Positions 1 to 6,442 of a DNA stretch of 18,683 nt are shown here, in pieces. The notes beneath the pieces were generated by a model. The model had not been told where the DNA came from. It searched no databases and was given only the letters and a program-made list of their open reading frames with translations. The DNA comes from CCY15215 sp039194995 (GTDB lineage: Bacteria > Cyanobacteriota > Cyanobacteriia > Cyanobacteriales > Spirulinaceae). The stretch covers positions 1 through 18,683 of the forward strand of contig JBCCVR010000151.1 in the NCBI GenBank assembly GCA_039194995.1. Reading direction: 5' to 3'. The translations under genes were made by a program, and so were the position numbers. Position 1 is the stretch's first letter; each line of letters starts with the position of its first letter.

Positions 1-1
1 A

Positions 2-718
2 GCGAACAATTGGCAACGGGAATGTGTAGAAATTTTGGGTTCTCGGGTAATTTCTGTGTATCTGAGGGGATCTATTCCGAGAGGGTTAGCCATAGAAGGA
101 GTTTCAGATTTAGATGGATTAGCGATCGTCTCTTCCTTAGATGGACTGGAACAACAACAAACCGCATTAAGGGAATTAGGGCGAAAACTGCGATCGCAAT
201 ATCCCGTTTGTACCGCGATCGAAACTCAGATCGTCCCTGAAGCAGAGTTATGGGACAAACAACGCTCTTGGGGAATCCTCCTCAAAACCCAAGGTTTACC
301 CCTCTGGGGAGTCGATCATCGGCCTCAACTTCCCCCCGTCACCATAGGACGGAATTTAATTCATCATGCGTGGCGATTACGCCAAGATATTCACAACACC
401 CGTCAATGGTTGCGACAACCGGAATTAAGCCATAAACGGGCAATTCCTTTAATTCAACATAAATGTGCTTGGTTGTGCCGAAGTATCGTTCGATCTGGAT
501 TTGAGCTAGTCATGGAACGAGAACAAGCCTACACCCGCGATCTCTATCTCAATTATGCCGTCTTTGCACGCTATTTTCCCGCCCGAGAACGGGAAATGCG
601 CCGGGCCCTACAACTAGCCATTTCACCCTCGGCCCAACGGAGTGGGCTATTGGTCTTTTGGCGAGAATTTGGTCATTGGCTTACAGAACAAATCGATCGA
701 CAGTTAGCCACACAATAA
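2..718 (+). CDS. Nucleotidyltransferase-fold protein, 5' end outside window
   Basis: The reading frame is open from the first base of the window (codons from position 2 read ANNWQRECVEIL and continue), so the true start lies upstream. TTG at 35 is the first start-like codon inside the window but would cut into the fold. The N-terminal part carries the polymerase-beta-type nucleotidyltransferase signature: a Gly-Ser (RGSIPRG) followed about 12 residues later by Asp-x-Asp (SDLDGLAIV), with a later acidic residue in AIETQIV that could be the third metal ligand. The rest is mostly helical and rich in Arg and Trp, as in the C-terminal helical part of aminoglycoside-type nucleotidyltransferases. 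By family knowledge it would transfer an NMP to a small molecule or protein; the substrate cannot be told from the sequence. Its last 46 bases overlap the 3' end of the convergent JmjC gene. Confidence 0.75.
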   Translation, partial: ANNWQRECVEILGSRVISVYLRGSIPRGLAIEGVSDLDGLAIVSSLDGLEQQQTALRELGRKLRSQYPVCTAIETQIVPEAELWDKQRSWGILLKTQGLPLWGVDHRPQLPPVTIGRNLIHHAWRLRQDIHNTRQWLRQPELSHKRAIPLIQHKCAWLCRSIVRSGFELVMEREQAYTRDLYLNYAVFARYFPAREREMRRALQLAISPSAQRSGLLVFWREFGHWLTEQIDRQLATQ

Positions 719-1845
719 ATTCCTTCCATCACAAACTGATTTAACAACGGGACAACCTCCGTTTCCAAGTCTAAATGGGGGGCGACCTCTGCTAAATCCA
801 ACAAAGAAAACTCCGATTGCCGTACAATCCAATTAATCACCGCGAGATCGTCCCCTTGAAACTCCAATTGTTTTTTTCCTAAATAGACGCGCATTCCCCC
901 TTCTAACGTCTTCAACTGCAAATATTGCTTTGTCGATCGCCAAAAGCGGGTTTCTAACCCCTGCTCAAATAAATCGTAGCCTAACTGTTCTGGCAAAGAG
1001 AAAGGCACATCAACCCCCGTTTCCCTCCGTAACACCTTCATATAATCTTCTATCCAGCAGGAGTCCTGTAACTCCTGTGCCAATGCCTGTAAATGCGCCT
1101 TCACCCCTTGGGGATTATCCTGAATTAAAGGTAAACTTTGCCGCCATTGGGGTTTTTGTTGTAATTGTTTTTCTAGCCAGATTAACCAGTCTAACCCTTT
1201 ATAGGTACTCACCCCAATGGTTAAATGGAGTGAAGGCCGTTCTCCGACCGGGACTGCATAATGCCAATGGCCCCGTGGCACGTATAATACATCCCCCGGT
1301 TTTAATATCACTTTTAAATAAGGAGACTCGTCAGGGGGTAACGCGTTGGAGGGACGAGTCCCTTTCATCGGAAATTGCTCTGTTTCAGGTAAAATAAACC
1401 ATTCTTTTTCCCCATCGAGTTGTAACACCAAAACCTCATGGGTATCGTAATGGCAATTAAACCCCTGTTGCTCTTGGGGCGTACAATAAAGGTTAATCTG
1501 CACTCGATGACCCAGTTCGTAGCGCAATTGAGTAGCGAGAGCGGCCAAACTCGGGTCGAGTTCGTGAACGTGATTTAGAATCAGAGTAGCCCCTTGTTGC
1601 ATCTGTTTAAGCCAATCTTTCGCCGTCCCGGGGGGGAGGGGTTCTCCATCCCGCACTAAGCGAACATCTTCCCCATACTGTAACCGATGGAAGTTGAGTA
1701 AATAATTGAGTTTTTCCCAAGTAAAGAGGGTATTAAAGCGACTCTTGTTTTCTGTGGGAAGGACAACGGCCTGTTTTTCCCAATATTGGCTTAAAAAGAG
1801 GTCACGGGATAGCGGATGTAAGAGGGTCGTTAAATTCCATTCCAT
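673..1845 (-). CDS. JmjC/cupin_4 (ribosomal-oxygenase-like) dioxygenase
   Basis: This 390-residue protein matches the cupin_4/JmjC-like 2-oxoglutarate, Fe(II)-dependent oxygenases, the group that includes bacterial YcfD (RoxA), which hydroxylates an Arg of ribosomal protein L16. The iron triad is visible: H132-x-D134 in the segment CHYDTHEVLVLQLDGEKEW, and H195 in LKPGDVLYVPRGHWHYA. The length is close to YcfD (about 370). The C-terminal third is helical with a winged-helix-like feel, as in that family. Start is ATG at 1845. It is the last gene of a minus-strand series (regulator, kinase, Asp/Tyr-rich peptide, oxygenase), but an 85-base gap with heptamer and hairpin repeats separates it from the peptide gene, so co-transcription is uncertain. 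The final 15 or so codons overlap the convergent nucleotidyltransferase gene. The hydroxylated target is unknown. Confidence 0.85.
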   Translation of the reverse strand: MEWNLTTLLHPLSRDLFLSQYWEKQAVVLPTENKSRFNTLFTWEKLNYLLNFHRLQYGEDVRLVRDGEPLPPGTAKDWLKQMQQGATLILNHVHELDPSLAALATQLRYELGHRVQINLYCTPQEQQGFNCHYDTHEVLVLQLDGEKEWFILPETEQFPMKGTRPSNALPPDESPYLKVILKPGDVLYVPRGHWHYAVPVGERPSLHLTIGVSTYKGLDWLIWLEKQLQQKPQWRQSLPLIQDNPQGVKAHLQALAQELQDSCWIEDYMKVLRRETGVDVPFSLPEQLGYDLFEQGLETRFWRSTKQYLQLKTLEGGMRVYLGKKQLEFQGDDLAVINWIVRQSEFSLLDLAEVAPHLDLETEVVPLLNQFVMEGIYCVANCRSICSVSQ

Positions 1846-1854
1846 CGGTCATTT

Positions 1855-1874
1855 CAATTATCAATTATCAATGA
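1855..1874. repeat. Heptamer repeat (CAATTAT)n between oxygenase and peptide genes
   Basis: CAATTAT occurs twice in tandem (1855-1868), followed by CAATGA. Read on the minus strand and rotated, the unit is TGATAAT. It fits the consensus TGRTRAY shared with the heptamer arrays at 17301, 17398 and 17944 and resembles the cyanobacterial short tandemly repeated repetitive (STRR) sequences. Confidence 0.6.
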
Positions 1875-1895
1875 AATCCATTGCAAATTTCTGAC

Positions 1896-1920
1896 GTAGG
1901 GGCAATTCATGAATTGCCCC
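1896..1920 (+). repeat. GTAGGGGC-type palindromic repeat
   Basis: GTAG is followed by a perfect 22-base palindrome with half-site GGGGCAATTCA (1899-1920). No T-run follows on either strand, so it does not look like a standard terminator. It shares the leading GTAGGGGC with two hairpins near 12500 and 12570, which have different stems. It looks like an intergenic REP/MITE-like repeat of the type scattered in cyanobacterial genomes. Confidence 0.65.
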
Positions 1921-1930
1921 GACTTGCGTT

Positions 1931-2197
1931 CTAATCCCGACTATAATCGTAGTCGTCGTTGTAATCGTAGTCGTCGCTGTAATCGTTATCTTCTCCACGA
2001 TCGGCGACTAAGAAAGAATCAGGGGTTTCAGTAACCGTGGTTTCCTCAAGATCGGTTACAGTGAGGGTCAAGGAAGAGGTCGATCGCTCGGTTGGTGTGA
2101 GGTTTGAACCAACAGCTAAGGCAGATAAGGCGATACTCGATTGAGCAGTGACTAATAAGGAGAAAATAAAGGTGGATTTGAATGTGGGAAATTTCAT
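1931..2197 (-). CDS. Small exported Asp/Tyr-rich peptide
   Basis: An 88-residue protein of unknown function. The start chosen is the second ATG (2197): a strong Shine-Dalgarno (AGGAGG, read on the minus strand) lies 9 bases before it but directly abuts the first ATG at 2206. The N-terminus MKFPTFKSTF, then a hydrophobic stretch (IFSLLVTAQSSIALSALA) ending in an Ala-x-Ala-like site, looks like a Sec signal peptide. The mature part is Thr/Ser/Glu-rich and contains DSFLVADRGED. It ends in a short acidic tail of repeated DY(S/N)DDY units, coded by an 18-base tandem repeat (1945-1980). The tail is strongly negative and could bind cations or basic surfaces, but that is inference. It lies 115 bases downstream of the sensor kinase on the same strand. 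No family is recognised. Confidence 0.65.
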   Translation of the reverse strand: MKFPTFKSTFIFSLLVTAQSSIALSALAVGSNLTPTERSTSSLTLTVTDLEETTVTETPDSFLVADRGEDNDYSDDYDYNDDYDYSRD

Positions 2198-2303
2198 CGG
2201 GGTCATCCTCCTGAATCGGTGGTTTTGTGTTTGCTTATTCTTTACACTAGGGGGTCAAAATGACAGAAATATGACAAGTTCGAGAATTAGGGAAAATTTT
2301 TTG

Positions 2304-2324
2304 CATCACCCATCACCCATCACC
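2304..2324. repeat. Heptamer repeat (CATCACC)3 overlapping the kinase stop
   Basis: Three perfect tandem copies of CATCACC. The array covers the stop codon (2313-2315) of the sensor kinase, and the last kinase residues (GDG) are coded by it. Same 7-base period as the other arrays in the window, though the unit (GGGTGAT on the other strand) departs from the TGRTRAY consensus. Confidence 0.6.
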
Positions 2325-3743
2325 AACACTCTTTAACGTAATTTGAAAAATCGATCCTTCTCCCAAGGTACTCTGGGCGCTAATGCTTCCCTCGTGGACT
2401 CGGACAATTTGTTCTGCGATCGCCAGTCCCAACCCAAATTTTCCGGCTCTCTTTGACCGCTTCCCATCCACGCGGTAAAATCGTTCAAAAATATGGGGGA
2501 TTGCTTCTTCAGGGATGCCCGGCCCGGTATCCTGTACTGCAATCATCACGCGATCGCCCATTACCTGCAAATTTAGCGCAATTTCCCCTCCAGAGGGCGT
2601 ATAGTGACAAGCATTACTGAGTAAATTTGCGATCGCATGACGCAATAAACTACTATCTCCCTGCACCTGCACTGTCTCAAAAGGATAATGACAAGAAAAC
2701 GCCACACCACATTTTTTTGTCTCTGTCAACCATTCTTCCCCCAAACCCTGAATTAATTTTGTCAGATCCACCAAATGCCAACTTTCTAAATGAACTCCCC
2801 CTTCCTGACGCGCCAAAAATAACAACTGTCCGACCAAATTACTCATTTGTTTCGTCAGAGTCACAATTTTCTGTAACCGTTTTTGGACTGCACCTAACGC
2901 TTCTTCCCCATCCTCTAAATCCATCAACCCCACCTGAGCATTACTCAACACCGCCGCCAGAGGGTTTCTCAACTCATGGGAGGCATTCGCACTAAACCGT
3001 TCTAACTGTTCGCAGGCCACCTGTAACCGTTGATTGGTGTCCCGTAAATTGCCCTCTCGCATCGCCAACTCCCGTTCCAAACGAGCAAACAAATAAACCG
3101 CCACAATTGCGCCCAAAACGCTCACCATTGCAGAGATACAAAACACTAACCACGTCAATTGCCGATAAAATGCCTGATGTGCCTTACGAACCTCTAACAG
3201 AGATTCTTCCGTTGTGGCAAAACGCTCAATTTCTTCCCGTGCTTCATCCATATTCGCCTTACTTTCTATTAACTGCTTAACTTCTTGGAATCCTTGAATA
3301 TCTTGGGTTTTCCCGGGCTGATACTCGTTGAACATGGTTTGAAATAGCGCAAGATTCTTCGCCACTTTCTCCCGAATAACCCCAATCTGTTGCGTTTGTT
3401 GAGGATGATCCTGCACCAGTCCTTGCAAAAGGTCTAAATATTCAGGAATCGTGGCTTGAGCCTGTTGATAAGGCTCTAAAAATACCTTATCTTGGGTTAA
3501 CCCATACCCCCGAAGGCCCGTTTCTGCATCCACCAACGCATTTAACAACTTTTTGGTCTCCAAGCGCACGATTTGGGTATGTTGAATCCAAGTCTCATCC
3601 TCCTCCAAACTGGCCTTTAACCACCCCACTGCTACCAATGTGGCCAAAAAACAAGTCACTGGAATCGCAATAATCACCAATCCCCGACGGCGAATGGGTA
3701 ATGTAAACCACCACCCCTGAAACTGTTGTAATGTTTGTGTCAT
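2313..3743 (-). CDS. CHASE3 sensor histidine kinase
   Basis: A 476-residue membrane sensor kinase. Residues 21-41 form a first membrane segment. Residues about 42-195 are a helical extracytoplasmic sensor with the CHASE3-like core VDAETGLRGYGLT (71-83). A second membrane segment lies at about 197-219. The kinase core follows: H-box SANASHELRNPLAAV with the phosphorylated H256, N-box IANLLSNACHYTP (371-383), G1 DTGPGIPEE (405-413), F-box FERFY and G2 FGLGLAIA (436-443). No distinct HAMP domain is seen; a short coiled linker joins TM2 to the H-box. The start at 3743 is chosen because its ATG overlaps the regulator's TGA (ATGA, 4 bases), a translational-coupling arrangement; the frame is open further upstream, but that would lie inside the regulator gene. 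It should autophosphorylate and pass phosphate to the adjacent regulator. The signal sensed is unknown. Confidence 0.93.
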   Translation of the reverse strand: MTQTLQQFQGWWFTLPIRRRGLVIIAIPVTCFLATLVAVGWLKASLEEDETWIQHTQIVRLETKKLLNALVDAETGLRGYGLTQDKVFLEPYQQAQATIPEYLDLLQGLVQDHPQQTQQIGVIREKVAKNLALFQTMFNEYQPGKTQDIQGFQEVKQLIESKANMDEAREEIERFATTEESLLEVRKAHQAFYRQLTWLVFCISAMVSVLGAIVAVYLFARLERELAMREGNLRDTNQRLQVACEQLERFSANASHELRNPLAAVLSNAQVGLMDLEDGEEALGAVQKRLQKIVTLTKQMSNLVGQLLFLARQEGGVHLESWHLVDLTKLIQGLGEEWLTETKKCGVAFSCHYPFETVQVQGDSSLLRHAIANLLSNACHYTPSGGEIALNLQVMGDRVMIAVQDTGPGIPEEAIPHIFERFYRVDGKRSKRAGKFGLGLAIAEQIVRVHEGSISAQSTLGEGSIFQITLKSVGDG

Positions 3744-4426
3744 GGGGCTTCCTCTGGCACTGGCATTAAACGATAACCCATCCCATACACTGTTTCCACA
3801 CAACCCGCTAATCCCACCTCTTGTAACCGTTGGCGTAAGCGTTTCACCCGGACTGCAACCGCATTGCTTTGGGGTTCTTCCCCCCACTCCCACAAGGCCA
3901 ACTCAATTTGTTCGCGAGTTAACACTTGTCGGGGATGACGGAGTAAATATTCTAAGAGTTGAAACTCTCGACTTTTCAGTTTTACAGGTTTTGTTCCCCC
4001 ATCTAGCACCATCGTATCGAGGTTGAGAGAGAAGGGAGGAACTTGTAAAATATCCCCAGACCAAAGGGGCGATCGCCGCCTCAATGCTCGAACCCGTGCC
4101 AATAACTCCTCTAAATCTACGGGTTTCACTAAATAATCATCAGCCCCTGCATCCAACCCTTTCACTTTGTCTGCCGTAGTATCCTTGGCGGTTAAAATCA
4201 GAACTAGCGATGAATGACCCTGTCGTCGATATTCTAGGCAAATCTCAATCCCATCCCCTTGGGGTAACATCCAGTCTAAAATTAATAAATTATAGGTTTT
4301 CTCCCCTAACAACCATTGAGCAGTCTCCTTATCTTCCACTGCATCAACAATATTGCCACAACGAGTTAAGGCGGTGTGGAGGGGTTCGAGTTGTTCGGGG
4401 TCATCTTCAACCAGTAAAATTCGCAT
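3740..4426 (-). CDS. OmpR-family response regulator
   Basis: A 228-residue two-component regulator. The receiver domain (about 1-115) shows the acidic pocket ED(D8, D9 region) in MRILLVEDD, the phosphorylated D51 in LLILDWMLP, T79 in LILTA and K101 in DDYLVKPVD. A winged-helix OmpR/PhoB DNA-binding domain (about 125-222) contains LKSREFQLLEYLLRHPRQ and the C-terminal hairpin ETVYGMGYRL. From memory it resembles the cyanobacterial RppA/NrsR group, but its partner kinase is not built like RppB, so no symbol is given. It is the first gene of a minus-strand pair whose stop overlaps the kinase start. Only 39 bases separate its start from the divergent lipoprotein gene, so the two probably share a control region, and the lipoprotein is a possible target. 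That last point is inference. Confidence 0.94.
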   Translation of the reverse strand: MRILLVEDDPEQLEPLHTALTRCGNIVDAVEDKETAQWLLGEKTYNLLILDWMLPQGDGIEICLEYRRQGHSSLVLILTAKDTTADKVKGLDAGADDYLVKPVDLEELLARVRALRRRSPLWSGDILQVPPFSLNLDTMVLDGGTKPVKLKSREFQLLEYLLRHPRQVLTREQIELALWEWGEEPQSNAVAVRVKRLRQRLQEVGLAGCVETVYGMGYRLMPVPEEAP

Positions 4427-4465
4427 GATTGGTTACCCTATACATAAAATTGCACCTGAATAACA

Positions 4466-5032
4466 ATGCTAGATATCTTAATCTATGTCCGGTCGAAGCA
4501 AAATAAAATAGCGATCGCCTGTCTGAGCCTATTACCTCTGTTGATTAGCTGTGCTGGGACAGATGTTTCCGAGCCGCCTTCTGATACCAGCACGAACAGC
4601 GCTCCAGAGGAAGCTGTGGTGGCCGAAGAGCCGATCGCTGCCCAGCCAGATCGAACCCTAAGCGAACCTGTAGCCAGCAGCAGCCAGCAGCCCGCCCCTA
4701 CTGCCGCAGCACCAGCCAGCAATCCAGTAGCGCAGGCACAGAGCGAGATTCCCGTGCAGTTCCAAGGCGAGTGGAACCTGAGCACGGAGGACTGCGGTGT
4801 GCCGGGCAGCGACGGACGGTTGCAGATCGAGCCAAATCGAATTAACTTTTATGAATCCTCCGGCAATGTGCAGGAGGCGATCGTCCAAGGAGATTTGAAG
4901 ATGACGGTGACAGCTGAGTATTCCGGTGAGGGAGAAACCTTCACTAGGACGCATTCTTTTGAGCTATCGAGCGATCGCTCGGTTTTAACCGATCGCGATA
5001 CCAACGCTATTCGATATCGCTGCTCTAACTAG
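4466..5032 (+). CDS. Putative lipoprotein with low-complexity linker
   Basis: A 188-residue protein of unknown function. Basic residues precede a hydrophobic segment (IAIACLSLLPLLISC) with a lipobox-like LLISC, placing the lipidated Cys at residue 29. An Ala/Pro/Ser/Glu-rich linker follows (about 30-95). A small C-terminal domain (about 96-188) begins VQFQGEWNLSTEDC and ends IRYRCSN; its two Cys could form a disulphide. The linker-coding stretch (about 4550-4820) is markedly richer in G and C, with runs of CAGC codons, than the neighbouring genes, which hints at a different origin. The gene is divergent from the response regulator with a 39-base gap. It is probably anchored in the plasma or outer membrane facing the periplasm. 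No clear Shine-Dalgarno is visible before the ATG. Confidence 0.75.
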   Translation: MLDILIYVRSKQNKIAIACLSLLPLLISCAGTDVSEPPSDTSTNSAPEEAVVAEEPIAAQPDRTLSEPVASSSQQPAPTAAAPASNPVAQAQSEIPVQFQGEWNLSTEDCGVPGSDGRLQIEPNRINFYESSGNVQEAIVQGDLKMTVTAEYSGEGETFTRTHSFELSSDRSVLTDRDTNAIRYRCSN

Positions 5033-5116
5033 GTGGAGTGTCAACACTTATCGGCCGCCGCAGAAACCAACCAGATAAGCCATTTCAATAAATTTAGCTG
5101 TTACCCTTAAATTCCC

Positions 5117-5479
5117 GTGAGTAAAACCAAAGCAGACGATCTTTGTCAGGTAAGATGTTTCAACACCGAGTTAGTTACTCAAATTCGGGAAACGTTACCC
5201 AATGAAAATACTTTAGAAGAAATGACGGTTATTTTTAATGCTTTAGCAGACCGTTCCAGGATTAAGATATTTTATGCCCTCAGAAACGGCGATGAGCTTT
5301 GTGTTTGCGATATTGCCGCTATGTTAAATGTCAAGATTGCGACCGCTTCCCATCATTTGCGGAAAATGCGAGATTTGAAATTACTTAAATATCGTAATGA
5401 TGGTAAATTGGCATATTATTCCCTAAAAGATAGGCGTGTCGCCGATATTCTCAGCTATTCTTTGCAAGAAATGATTTGA
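5117..5479 (+). CDS. ArsR/SmtB-family metal-sensing repressor (alpha3N Cys type)
   Basis: A 120-residue winged-helix repressor. The core NALADRSRIKIFYAL...ELCVCDIAAMLNVKIATASHHLRKMRDLKLL is typical of ArsR/SmtB proteins. Metal ligands visible are C62 and C64 in ELCVCD, plus the N-terminal pair C10 and C14 (LCQVRC). This is the CadC/AztR-like alpha3N site used for Cd, Pb or Zn. The alpha5 Zn site of SmtB (Asp/His, then His and Glu) appears absent, since the C-terminal helix (RRVADILSYSLQE) has no His. Start is GTG at 5117: an in-frame TAA ends just upstream at 5110 and the next in-frame ATG is too far inside. No good Shine-Dalgarno is visible. It sits 215 bases upstream of a CDF transporter on the same strand, with palindromes between them. 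By family knowledge it represses its target until metal binds. Confidence 0.9.
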   Translation: MSKTKADDLCQVRCFNTELVTQIRETLPNENTLEEMTVIFNALADRSRIKIFYALRNGDELCVCDIAAMLNVKIATASHHLRKMRDLKLLKYRNDGKLAYYSLKDRRVADILSYSLQEMI

Positions 5480-5623
5480 TTGTGTAGTTTTTACGTATTA
5501 ATTGTTCAAGAATTATTCCCAACGGATTTTAGCTTTCAAGGGATGCCAACTAAGCTAAGGTATCCTGATAGTCAGCTTTTCACCCAATAACCTCCCTGCA
5601 AATTTTAATTTGGCTTATATTCT

Positions 5624-5679
5624 AATGTTCTTTTGAACGTTTTAAGGTAATATGGATTTTATTCAAACATTCATTTGAA
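5624..5679. promoter_or_regulatory. Operator-like palindromes before the CDF exporter
   Basis: Two inverted repeats lie just upstream of the transporter start: AATGTTC-TTTT-GAACGTT (5624-5641, one mismatch) and TTCAAA-CATTCA-TTTGAA (5662-5679, perfect arms). The second also contains TTCA-TT-TGAA, and GAACATT (5677-5683) repeats a half-site of the first. ArsR/SmtB operators are AT-rich palindromes built on TGAA/TTCA half-sites, so these are good candidates for repressor binding. The spacing is not the classic TGAA-N6-TTCA, so the assignment is tentative. Confidence 0.5.
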
Positions 5680-5694
5680 CATTACAACAAGAAA

Positions 5695-6306
5695 ATGGCA
5701 GAACATTGTTGTCAACACAAAGCAAAGGAACTAAACAAGCTACAAAAGCGCCAAAGTAAAATATTGTGGATTATTTTGGCAATTAATGCAGTGATGTTTG
5801 TGGTAGAGTTTAGTGGAGGGATCAAGGCAGCCTCTCTCTCTCTAACGGGTGATTCCTTGGATATGCTGGGAGATGCTTTAGTCTATGGCTGTAGCCTTTA
5901 CGTCATTGAAAAAGGTAGAAAAGCCCAAGCGCGATCGGCACTCCTCAAAAGTAGTATTATGTTCCTATCCGCGATCGCGGTATTTGCCAAAGCGACCTAT
6001 CAATTATTTACTCAAACCGTCCCCACGGCTGAATTAATGAGCGGGATTGGGCTTTTAGCTTTAGTCGCTAACTTAATCTGCTTTTTACTGTTGATTCGTC
6101 ATCGTAATGACAATATCAATATGTCCTCGGTTTGGCTGTGTTCCCGTAACGACATTATTGCCAATACTTCAGTGTTGATAACTGCTGGCTTAGTTGGATT
6201 GACGAATTCATTTTTACCAGATTTCATTTTAGGTCTATTCCTGACTGCGATCTTTGCCCAATCTGCGGGAAAAGTTCTCACTCAGGCAAGAGCCGAATTC
6301 AGTTGA
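5695..6306 (+). CDS. Short CDF-family metal cation transporter
   Basis: A 203-residue integral membrane protein of the cation diffusion facilitator type, with about six membrane segments. The N-terminus carries HCCQHK, a likely metal-binding patch. TM2 has D56-x3-D60 (TGDSLDMLGDAL), the expected position of the transport-site acidic pair. TM5 has RNDIIANTSVL, a D-x3-N variant of the usual [HD]-x3-D. The protein ends soon after TM6 and lacks the C-terminal cytoplasmic domain of FieF/CzcD, so it belongs to the short CDF group, which is also found next to ArsR-type regulators. It lies downstream of the ArsR/SmtB gene behind operator-like palindromes, so metal-inducible export (Zn, Cd, Pb or Co) is the natural reading. 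The exact ion cannot be told. Confidence 0.87.
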   Translation: MAEHCCQHKAKELNKLQKRQSKILWIILAINAVMFVVEFSGGIKAASLSLTGDSLDMLGDALVYGCSLYVIEKGRKAQARSALLKSSIMFLSAIAVFAKATYQLFTQTVPTAELMSGIGLLALVANLICFLLLIRHRNDNINMSSVWLCSRNDIIANTSVLITAGLVGLTNSFLPDFILGLFLTAIFAQSAGKVLTQARAEFS

Positions 6307-6394
6307 CCGCACACCCTCTGAAGGATTATGATTCCCAATCCCTTGGAGAATTCATTAATAACTTCTGACCGCAACGATCGTAGAATATGATATA

Positions 6395-6413
6395 GAGAAT
6401 GATAATCATTTGC
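6395..6413 (+). promoter_or_regulatory. Fur box
   Basis: GAGAATGATAATCATTTGC matches the 19-base Fur consensus GATAATGATAATCATTATC at 16 of 19 positions by direct comparison, including the central AATGATAATCATT. It lies 30 bases before the preferred ATG (6443) of the FAD enzyme, the right place for an iron-dependent repressor site. It also overlaps a TTG that would otherwise be the longest start of that gene. Confidence 0.75.
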
Positions 6414-6442
6414 ATTTGAGTCAAAAGACTTTAATTTTGTCA

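Noticed and set aside
10..240. 76-codon frame at the window start.
   Set aside because: It overlaps the nucleotidyltransferase frame, which carries the family motifs and is open from the window edge.
6410..6442. TTG 6410 as the start of the FAD enzyme.
   Set aside because: It lies inside the Fur box and adds residues before the Rossmann fold that are not needed; ATG 6443/6446 fits better.
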